DNA of 64,000 nucleotides. Source: CAWAMR01 sp963783095. Lineage in GTDB: Bacteria; Planctomycetota; Planctomycetia; Gemmatales; Gemmataceae. The notes below the pieces were generated by a model. It ran no database searches, was not told the origin of the DNA, and saw nothing but the letters and a program-made list of their open reading frames with translations. Position 1 is the stretch's first letter. Every line of letters begins with the position of its first letter. The position numbers and the translations under genes were made by a program. Positions 56,220-64,000 of this stretch are shown here, in pieces. The DNA lies in the NCBI GenBank assembly GCA_963783095.1, contig CAWAMR010000001.1, forward strand, positions 1-64,000, read 5' to 3'.

Positions 56220-57232
56220 ACGACAACGGTTTCCTCCTCATTTGGAGCCCAGGCTTTCGCTCGTGGATCGGATTCAGGCACAAGAAAATGTCGCTGGAAT
56301 GAGAAGACGGAATCATATACCTGCGGTGAGTGTGTCGCCGCGATAACCTGAGCCTTCGGCAAAAATGTCTGTATGGCCCGCAGCATCTGTCGATGCCACT
56401 GAGGATCGAGATGGAGTTCCGGTTCGTCGATCAACACTACCCCCTCCGTAAAATCCGTCAGGAGCAGCGAGCCAAACAAGGTAAATAGTTCCAACTGTCC
56501 CGCGCTCAGGGCATCGACAGGGATTCGTTGCTTAGCTGGATCGGTCAGAAACACATCGAACCCTGCGCTGGGTTCGCTGCTCACTGGTTCCACCACGAAC
56601 CTTTCGTGGGATGCCGGATAAAACCTGTCCCAAACTTGGTTGAGTCGGCGAACGCCTTCTCCAAATACTTCCTCTTCTTCTTCGCTCGTGCCAAAAAGAC
56701 TTGGTTGCGACATTAGAGCGTGAGCCTTGCTGTCGATCAGATGTTGTTTGACGCGCCATAGGCGATTTCGCTCCGTATCGGCAGGACGCTTGCCCCGTTT
56801 CCCGGCAGAGATGGACAAGGCCCCCACCAGTTTTGGAGCTCGCCACGAACTGAAATACAACGACGGGATCGTTGTTTTTTCAACCTTTTCGCGTTTCCAG
56901 TCGAGCCATTGATAATGACCATCGGCTGTGGTTTCAACTCGATATTGCCCGCCGGGTGTTTGAATTTCGGCGGCAATCGACCAGTTGCTGCAACCGAAAC
57001 GAATAGCATCTCGTCCCTTCGCTCCTTGCAACCGATCTTCGGATCCCAATGCTTGAAGACAAGCTTCCAGAACGGTTGTCTTTCCACAACCGTTCGGCCC
57101 GGCAATAACAGCGATGCCAGAAGTTCTTTCATCCGCACCGAGAAATTTCAGCGCCAACGATTCGATCCGACGAAAATTTCGGATCTGAATTGACTTGATG
57201 GCAAACGGGGGAGAATCCGGCAGCTTAGGCAT
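56216..57232 (-). CDS. AAA/ABC-type ATPase of the DUF4435 pair (AriA-like)
   Basis: 338 residues, intact: FAIKSIQIRNFRRIESLALK (SMC/RecF-type first strands), Walker A IAGPNGCGKTTVLEACLQ, an ABC signature DALSAGQLELFTLFGSLLL, Walker B GVVLIDEPELHLDPQWHRQM and the switch histidine VIAATHSPQVYDS. A mixed insertion lies between Walker A and the signature (residues ~75-225) in place of a long coiled coil. This is the AAA_15/AAA_21-like class of phage-defence ATPases. The overlap with the DUF4435 gene makes an operon whose order (ATPase then effector) matches PARIS. It is shorter than E. coli AriA as I remember it (~450 residues). Confidence 0.8.
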   Translation of the reverse strand: MPKLPDSPPFAIKSIQIRNFRRIESLALKFLGADERTSGIAVIAGPNGCGKTTVLEACLQALGSEDRLQGAKGRDAIRFGCSNWSIAAEIQTPGGQYRVETTADGHYQWLDWKREKVEKTTIPSLYFSSWRAPKLVGALSISAGKRGKRPADTERNRLWRVKQHLIDSKAHALMSQPSLFGTSEEEEEVFGEGVRRLNQVWDRFYPASHERFVVEPVSSEPSAGFDVFLTDPAKQRIPVDALSAGQLELFTLFGSLLLTDFTEGVVLIDEPELHLDPQWHRQMLRAIQTFLPKAQVIAATHSPQVYDSVFSFQRHFLVPESDPRAKAWAPNEEETVVV

Positions 57233-57519
57233 GACATTTTTTCCAACGGGTGACTATTATCACTTTATCGGCCTTAGTCCTTTTTGCGTAGTCCAACAGG
57301 GTCAGGATGATGGAGACGACGAATCTCTTCTCAATCTTCACGTGGACAACTCCTAAAACATCATTCTGCGATCGAAAAGTCACTAATGTCAGTGAGCAGG
57401 TATTGTCAGCGGTCAGTCAATTTCCTTGTCATTGTAACAACTCTGTATCCGGCACAAACAATGCGAGAAGTCATCTGTTAGAATTTAAGTTGATGCCTTC
57501 GCCCGGAGGGAGAACAAAC

Positions 57520-58325
57520 ATGAGACATTTCATTGCTATGCTCGCGGTCCCCCTTTTTCTGATGGGCGGATTGCTGACGGCACAAGGTTCGGAATTGACC
57601 GGGATCGATCCCAACCCATCCGCCAGGCCAGCCGTGCCGGTCGAAAAATACATTCGACCCCCGCAGGACCAAATGCGCGTCAGCCTGGAAGTGCTGGTTG
57701 ACGGCAAGCCCGGCGAGTGATTTCGCATAACGGCAGACGTATCTGCCCGTGCCGCGAATGGGGTGCGAATATGAAATCCGCGTCAAGAACATGGGCTCGC
57801 ACCGCATCGCCGCCATCGTTTCCGTCGACGGCCTGTCGGTGATCAACGGCGATGCGGCATCGCCAAAGGTCGACCGGGTATCTGGTCGATTCGAACAGCA
57901 ACATCGTCATCAAGGGCTGGCGGCACGACAAGGAAACGGTCGCCGCGTTTACGTTCGAAAACCAGAAGAACAGCTATGCCTACTTGAGAGGATACCGCGA
58001 AAACATCGGCGTGATCGGCCTGATCGCCATCGAAGAGCAAACCTACTGGCCGCACCCACGGGCCGAATTCTCCAGGGGTGGGATGACCCCGAGCAAAGCA
58101 CTCGATAGCGCTGTCGGGGGCACCGGTACCGGCTGGGGAAGGGACATGGGCTCGGGCGTGTCGTATGTGCCGTTCGTCCGCAGCAACAACAGGCGGACGG
58201 TGACCATCTATTACGATACCGAAGAGGCGTTACGACGGATCGGAGTACCGATCGATGGCTCCTATCCGAAGCCGTTCCCGGCGGACACCGAATTCTGCCC
58301 GCCTCCAACGAAGGGAACTCGGTGA
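57520..58325 (+). CDS. secreted planctomycete protein of unknown function
   Basis: ATG 57520 follows CGGAGGGAG. Signal peptide: MRHFIAMLAVPLFLMGGLLT. Then PVEKYIRPPQDQMRVSLEVL and, across frame changes near 57,715 and 57,866, RYLPVPRMGCEYEIRVKNMG, AIVSVDGLSVINGDAASP, GYLVDSNSNIVIKGWRHDKE, AFTFENQKNSYAYLRGYREN and a C-terminal RTVTIYYDTEEALRRIGVPI. All-beta, about 265 residues. The VDGLSVxxG and GxGWG patterns recur in planctomycete secreted proteins of unknown role. The preceding 290 bases contain no gene. Confidence 0.6.
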
Positions 58326-58381
58326 GCCAGTTGTTTCGACTTCGCCCACCCCTATACCCGAACCGCACATTGCAGTCTCAA

Positions 58382-59143
58382 TCATTTCTTGCTGGATGAT
58401 CCGCCCGGGGGTATTCCGCCGGCAAATTGGTGGAGGATCGCCAACAGGTTCGCAAGGTTTAATGGCTTTTGCAGTGCGGCCTGCACACCTTCGACCAAGA
58501 CCTGTTGAATCATCTGCTCGCTATTGACGTCACTACCCGTGATGACGATGACCCGCGTGGCTGGGCTGGTCTGCTGCGCCGCCCGGAATACCTGACTTCC
58601 ATCCCCGTCCGGAAGTCTCATATCCAGAAGAATCACCCTATATTCAGCGTCGTTCACTTGATGAATAGCAGAGGTTACATCGTTTGCCAGGCCGACCCGG
58701 TAACCGTATTCTCTAAGCAGATCCCATAGGTTCGCACAAAGGTCGGAATCATCGTCGACGACCAGGACGAGAGGTTGATTGACCGCCATGGCGATCAGCC
58801 CCATCAGTTGCGGCAAGTCTACCGGTTTGGGCATGAGCCGCCAGATCCCGGTTCCGAGAGCGGCCTCCGCACGCGGGTGACCAAGGTGGGCTGTCATCAG
58901 CATTGCCACCGTACCAGCTCGCACCTTTTTTATTTCGTAATACAGCGTGACTCCGTCCATACCCGGCATCATGAGGTCGAGCAGTGCGACGTCGTAGTGA
59001 TGTTTCCGTGCCAGTTCCAGCGCAGAAGTCCCATCGTGCGCTGTATCGACACGGTAGCCCAGGTCGGTGAAGATGTCGGCCAGATTGCGGCACGTGTCTA
59101 CCTCATCGTCCACCACCAAGATCGACGCATCCGCTGCATTCAT
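58382..59143 (-). CDS. response regulator with two receiver domains
   Basis: Intact, 253 residues, two REC domains in tandem and no output domain. The first has ASILVVDDEVDTCRNLADIF with phospho-acceptor in DVALLDLMMPGMDG. The second has LVLVVDDDSDLCANLWDLLR with VILLDMRLPDGDG. Both keep the acidic pair and Asp, but the first has GTVAMLMTAHLG and the second ATRVIVITGSDV as T/S switches. ATG 59143 overlaps the stop of the kinase (59,142-59,140), so the pair is coupled. A two-receiver protein suits a phosphorelay or competition between outputs. Confidence 0.88.
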   Translation of the reverse strand: MNAADASILVVDDEVDTCRNLADIFTDLGYRVDTAHDGTSALELARKHHYDVALLDLMMPGMDGVTLYYEIKKVRAGTVAMLMTAHLGHPRAEAALGTGIWRLMPKPVDLPQLMGLIAMAVNQPLVLVVDDDSDLCANLWDLLREYGYRVGLANDVTSAIHQVNDAEYRVILLDMRLPDGDGSQVFRAAQQTSPATRVIVITGSDVNSEQMIQQVLVEGVQAALQKPLNLANLLAILHQFAGGIPPGGSSSKK

Positions 59144-60314
59144 CTTTGGAACCTCTGTTTCACATCGGCGAACAACGTCATGGTGAACGTGCTGCCATGC
59201 CCAAGTTCGCTCGTCGCGGTCAGGCTTCCGCCATGTTTGTCGAGAATGGCTCTTGCGAGTGCAAGCCCCAGGCCGAGACCGCGCGGCTTGGTCGAGTATA
59301 GCGGCTCCATGATCCGGCGCAGGTTTTCGGGTGCGATACCTGAACCTGTATCGCGGACTGCCACCTCAATGGTGTCTCCCACTTGTCTTCCCGCGATCGT
59401 AAGGTCGCCGCCCCCCTGCATTGCTTCCCGAGCGTTGCGGATCAGGTTGGCAAAGACGATGCGGAGTTGATCGATGTCTCCCAGCCCCGGCGGCAAGCTT
59501 GCGGGAAGCTCGATTTTTAATTGAATGTATTCGGGCAACGGGTTGGTTTCCAGTGCTTGCTCGATGCATCGTTCGATCGAAAAAGGATGCAGGTCCGGGA
59601 AGGGCATTTTGGCGAAATTGGAGAGAGCTGTAATCACTCCATCCGCCACCGTGACATGCTGGTCGATCCGCTGTAAATGTTCGGTTACCTTTTCGGGTTT
59701 GGGGTTCCGCACATTGATGAGGTAGTAAACCGAAGTCTTGACCACATTGAGGGGTGCGCAGTTCGTGGGCAACACCGCCGGCGACCTGGCCAATGGTCAC
59801 CAATCGCTCGATGCGTTGCTGTCGGGCCAGATACTCGGCCTGATACGCATCCTCGATGGTCGCGAGGTCCAGATCGATGAGCTTGTTGAGTGACTGGATC
59901 GCCAGGACCAAACCGTCGCGGTCGCCCGGCCAGGATTTTCCCAGCGCGCCCACCAATCCAATGCGCAGACGGGAAAGCCGACGTTGGTGAAAACCGGATC
60001 CAGACCAATCTCGACGTGCCGATTGCCGACCTTCCAGCGGCGAAGCACATAGTCGCGGTCGTAACGGCCCGCGAACAACTCCCGCAGCCATTGCACCAGA
60101 GATTCCTTGAGCGCTGGATTTCGCATGCCCCGCCGGTAATGACTTTGCATGCCGCGGGGTGTCGTTCGATCTCAGCGTAAAAGTCATCAATCAACAGCTG
60201 CAAGACCGGCTCAATCAATCCGGAGAGCGAACGGAGCCTGCGAGCGTCGTCTTGTGTCCAGCCGACGTACTCTTGCAACTCGTGATAGCGACGATATAGC
60301 AGGTCCGCATCCAT
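59140..60314 (-). CDS. globin-coupled sensor histidine kinase (frame-broken)
   Basis: The N-terminal sensor is a protoglobin-type domain: MDADLLYRRYHELQEYVGWT, LIEPVLQLLIDDFYAEIERH and, after a break near 60,135, WLRELFAGRYDRDYVLRRW and KVGNRHVEIGLDPVF, whose His is at the proximal haem-ligand position. Breaks near 59,950 and 59,765 lead to an H box GQVAGGVAHELRTPLNVVKT and an ATPase with N box NLIRNAREAMQGG, G1 VRDTGSGIAPENLRR and G2 PRGLGLGLALARAIL. About 390 residues. Haem binding would let it sense O2, NO or CO; no membrane span is seen, so it is cytoplasmic. It presumably phosphorylates the coupled double-receiver protein. Confidence 0.82.
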
Positions 60315-60696
60315 AACTATTGCCGGAACTCCGACGCGGGAGTTGTGAGTAGATAATTGAAAGCGGTTTCGAGTACGGGAATTGTAACCGTCGAGCGACC
60401 AACAGACCAGAGAACGACTGTTTTGGGGCAGCCACTCTCAGCGATCGCCGTTTTCGGATTTGAATTCTTCGGGTTGGCAAAGGCGGCGCAATGGTCTCTA
60501 CCCAATCTACTTCAGTTGCCGATGTAGCTGTTATTGCTCGTGACGGAGCCGGATGAATAGAGGTTGTGATACGTGGCAGCGTTATTGCCATTCGATAGTG
60601 CAAATTGAAACAAAAGAAAACTGATTGCTTTCGCAAACCTAACCGGACTATACTTTCTCTCATGTGTTAAGGACTTGCCGTTTTGGAGTTCCCCTT

Positions 60697-62110
60697 ATGC
60701 CCCGGGCCGTCTTGATGGTGGTAGTGTCCGTTTTGGTTGCACAAGGTTGCGGAAAACAACCCCAAGCGAACGAACCTACTCCGCAATCTCACCAAAACGC
60801 GACGAAGGGCCAGGCTGACAAAGTTGATGTTACCAATGGCGCAGAACCGACCTGGGAGCAACTCCGGGCGGCGAAAGACGCCTTTACCAAATTGGGTGGC
60901 CATTACCGCCCTGATGTGAATCCACGAACGAAACAGACGGTTCACACTTTTTCGATGTCACATCGAGCTAAAGATACGGATCTTAAAGGATTGCCAAGTC
61001 TTCCGTTTGCTTTTGCTCTCGACTTCACCTTCACACAGAATCTGACGGATGTCGGGCTGAAGGAACTCAAGGATCTTAAGCAACTTACCGCGCTCAAGCT
61101 CAGCTACACCAGCGTGACTGATGCAGGGCTAAAGGAACTCAAAGATCTTAAGCAACTTACGACGCTCAACCTTGGTTCGACCCAGGTGACGGATGCCGGG
61201 TTGAAGGAACTCAAGGATTTCAAGCAACTCATGGCGCTGGACCTTAGTTCGACCCAGGTGACGGATGCCGGTCTGAAGGAACTCAAGGATCTCAAGCAAC
61301 TGAACTCGCTGAACCTCTGGGGCACAAAAGTAACCGATGGCTCCGTGAAGGAACTCAAAGATTTTAAACAACTCACTGAGTTATTTCTTGGCGAAAAAGT
61401 GACGGATGTGGGGCTGAAGGAACTCGTCAATCTCAAGCAACTCAAAACGCTGCACCTCTCGGATACCAAGGTGACGGTCACGGGCTTAAAGGAACTCAAG
61501 AACTTCAAACAACTGATTTCGCTTTCGCTCGACAGCTACAAAGTGACGGATGCATGGCTGAAAGAAATCAAAGAATTCAAGCAACTTAACTCACTGAGTT
61601 TCCGATGGTCCAGGGTGACGGATGTCGGGCTGAAGGAACTCAAAGATCTCAAACAGCTCAATTCATTGGATCTTGGCTGCACCAAGGTGACGGATGCCGG
61701 GTTGCTTGGAACTCAAGGATCTCAAACACCTCCGCTCACTGAACCTCAGCGATACGCAGGTCACGGATGTCGGGCTGAAGGAACTCAAGGATCTCAAGGA
61801 ACTCACCGAATTGGAGCTCTACGGTAACTCTCTGACAGATAGCGGGATAAAAGAACTCAAAGATCTCAAACAACTCAACTCGCTGAACCTCGGCCACAAT
61901 CAATTGACGGATGTCGGGCTGAAGGAACTCAAGGATCTTAAGCAACTTACCGCACTCAAGCTCAGCTACACCAACGTGACGGATGCAGGGCTGAAGGAAC
62001 TCAAAGATCTTAAGCAACTTACGACGCTCAACCTTAGTTCGACCCAGGTGACGGATGCCGGTGAAAAAGAACTTCGTGCGGCATTGTTAAATTGTTGGAT
62101 CTTTCGCTAA
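60697..62110 (+). CDS. leucine-rich-repeat lipoprotein
   Basis: Starting at ATG 60697, the signal (MVVVSVLVAQGCGKQPQANE) has a lipobox LVAQGC. After a helical lead (TWEQLRAAKDAFTKLGGHYR) there are 14 repeats of 24 residues, pattern VTDAGLKELKDLKQLTTLNL-x4, and a partial fifteenth. They are close to the ribonuclease-inhibitor/internalin-like class common in planctomycetes. A frame change near 61,705 (repeat 10) splits the gene. It ends EKELRAALLNCWIFR without a cap domain. Probably a surface or periplasmic binding protein; the partner is unknown. Confidence 0.8.
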
Positions 62111-62336
62111 TCCCGCCAGGAAATACGGGAATATTACAATCGTTTGCATGGACAAATCCGAACCTGAAATTCAGTCGCAATCAATTCTCTCCTCATCGTG
62201 AGATTTCTGGGGCGTTTGTCAAATCTGTTTTTTCCTTCCAACCCTTTTTACCTGTCGTTCGTCTTGATAGTGAGATACTATCGATACACCCCGTCTCTCC
62301 ACGGGGAAATCTCTCGATCCATGTGAGAAAACAACG

Positions 62337-64000
62337 ATGTGGTCCAGAATCTGCACACGACTCTTGCCGGCTATCCCATTGTTTCTGGTGGGCGCAGTCT
62401 TGATGGTCGCCGCACCGCGCGACGATCAGTGGAAAAAGGTCAAAGAAGCCCAGGATAAAGGGCTGCCTCGTACCGCGATCACGCATCTTCAGCCAATTAT
62501 TGACGGCACAATGAAAGACGGGAACTATCCCGAAGCCATCAAGGCCATCGGCATGAAGATCAGCCTGGAAGGGAACATTCAGGGCAACAAGCCGGAAGAA
62601 AAGATCAGCCGAATGCAGGCGGAGATCGCCAAGGCTCCCAAAGAGATGGTTCCCGTCATGGATGCCATCCTCGCACATTGGTACTGGCATTACTTCCAGC
62701 AGAATCGTTTCCGATTCGTGCGTCGAACGCAAACTGCACAAGCACCCGGCAACGATATCCGAACCTGGGATCTGCCCCGGATCATGGACGAGATCGACAA
62801 GCAATTCACCAAGGCTCTGTCTGCCGAGCGCGAGCTAAAGAATATCCCCGTCGGTGCTTACGATGCCTTGATCAACAAGGGAACTCTGTCGGATGCCTAT
62901 CGTCCAACCCTTTATGACTTCATCGTCTTTGATGCGATCAACTTTTATATCACGGGCGAGCAGGCCGGTGCCAAGGCTTCCGATGCTTTTGAGCTACCTG
63001 CCACCAGCCCGATTTTTGCTCCCGCCGATGAGTTCGTGAAGTGGGATGTCGCCACAACTGATACCGAATCCCGGACCATCAAGGCGATCAAGCTCTTTCA
63101 ACAACTCCTGCACTTCCACAAAGCCGACAAAGACAGCACCGCCTACCACGATGCCGATCTGCATCGACTCAGCTTCGGCTACAACAAGGCCATCGGCAAG
63201 GAAAAAGCAAGCGCCTACAAGAACGCACTCAAGACTTTTGCTGAAAACCATGCCAAGCACGAAGTTGTCGGCTATGGCCAAAGCCCGCTGGGCCGGTGTT
63301 CTTCAGGGCGAAAATGATCTGGTCGGCGCGACCGAATCGCCAGTGAAGGGCTGAAGGCTTTTCCCGAGTCGCTCGGCGGCAAGCAGTGTTACAACCTGAT
63401 CCAACAAATTGAGGCCAAATCTTCCAACGTGTCGGTCGAACGGGTTTGGAACGGCAAGCCGTTCCCGCCATTCAGGTCCGCTATCGCAACTTGACCAAGG
63501 CTTATTTCCGTCTGGTGAAGGCCGACTGGGTAGCCCGCCTCAATCGCAACATCTGGCGTCCCGAAGGGATTGACCAGGGCGATCGCAACGCATTGGTCGC
63601 CCAGAAACCCGATTACGAATGGAACGTCGAATTGCCCGAGACCAAGGATTACAAGGAAAGGCTCGAACAGGTCGCGCCGCCGAAGGATGTAAAGCCCGGT
63701 TTCTACTTCCTCATCAGCAGCTACAACCCGGAGTTCACCGACACCAGGAATCAGGTCGCTCTCACCGATTGTTGGGTTAGCGATTTGTCGATCGTCACCC
63801 GGCAACAAGGCGACGGCAGGCTCGAAGGATTCGTCCTGAACGCCACCACCGGCAAGCCAATCGTCGATGCACAGATTCAAAGCTGGCATCACACATTCAA
63901 CGGCGGCAATCGCTGGAATCAGGCCGGCAACGGTACAACCGACAAGGATGGTCGATTCTCGGTCCCCGGCCGAATCAGCAAAGCTATGCGATCATGGCGA
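62337..64000 (+). CDS. alpha-2-macroglobulin-family protein, 5' part
   Basis: Large envelope protease-inhibitor-like protein. The signal MWSRICTRLLPAIPLFLVGA is followed by a helical bacterial lead (VKEAQDKGLPRTAITHLQPI, YPEAIKAIGMKISLEGNIQG, DLPRIMDEIDKQFTKALSAE). The first macroglobulin-type domains come after breaks near 63,290, 63,350 and 63,465: IQVRYRNLTKAYFRLVKADW, GFYFLISSYNPEFTDTRNQV, LEGFVLNATTGKPIVDAQIQ and GNGTTDKDGRFSVPG. Planctomycete A2Ms carry this long TPR-like lead ahead of MG domains. The window ends inside the gene, so the thioester and bait regions are not seen. Confidence 0.75.

Overview
The window reads as a chimera of three unrelated bacterial genomes rather than one chromosome. 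Bases 1 to about 7,050 are high-GC and actinobacterial in character: a coenzyme F420-type hydrogenase beta subunit homologue, a DUF664/DinB protein, TMEM175, VOC, GlxA and PaaI-like genes and an Fpg/Nei glycosylase. Almost every gene there is broken by single-base frame changes. Bases ~7,050 to ~13,370 are very high GC and look like a myxobacterium or related deltaproteobacterium: a repeat-helix protein, a DsbD-type thiol transporter, a secreted lipoprotein, an aldehyde dehydrogenase, a Pro-rich outer-membrane protein, a bc-complex-type cytochrome c domain and a 417-bp self-complementary intergenic element. Bases ~13,370 to 64,000 have lower GC and are planctomycete, most likely Gemmataceae. 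The signs are a secreted protein with the N-terminal LEDRITPS sorting motif, a Ser/Thr kinase with a DFN motif, a WD40 protein with a kinase-type N-terminus, alpha-2-macroglobulin, and many large intergenic palindromes. Both joins cut a recognisable gene (a glycosylase at ~7,050; a cytochrome and a membrane protein at ~13,370), and no mobile element explains them.

Layout of the planctomycete part: a secreted hypothetical protein; glycine-cleavage genes gcvH, a 56-residue membrane protein, gcvPA and gcvPB (14.9-18.8 kb); an RluA-type pseudouridine synthase and a DnaQ-type exonuclease; a secreted beta-propeller; a large TPR kinase; a CHAD protein overlapping a dynamin-like GTPase; an ABC-2 permease; a stretch of small hypothetical genes with repeats and a transposase remnant (31-34.4 kb); complex I genes nuoI-nuoA-nuoB-nuoC with a PD-(D/E)XK-like gene placed between nuoB and nuoC; a TIGR01777 epimerase; a coiled-coil/WD40 protein bracketed by a 19-bp direct repeat; an accessory island of small genes including a SieB-like membrane protein (41.5-46.9 kb); a ~1,290-residue protein of unknown function; a dimethylformamidase-like secreted protein; a TPR protein; a two-gene ATPase plus DUF4435/TOPRIM module resembling the PARIS anti-phage system (55.4-57.2 kb); a globin-coupled histidine kinase with a double-receiver regulator; a leucine-rich-repeat lipoprotein; and the start of an alpha-2-macroglobulin.

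The best candidates for undescribed biology are the PARIS-like ATPase/DUF4435 pair, the nuclease-like gene translationally coupled inside the nuo operon, and the island of small genes around the SieB-like protein. Frame breaks occur throughout but fall in density from left to right, as expected for lightly polished long-read sequence. I treat most broken genes as sequencing artefacts, and their quoted ends span the breaks. No tRNA, rRNA or CRISPR array was recognised.
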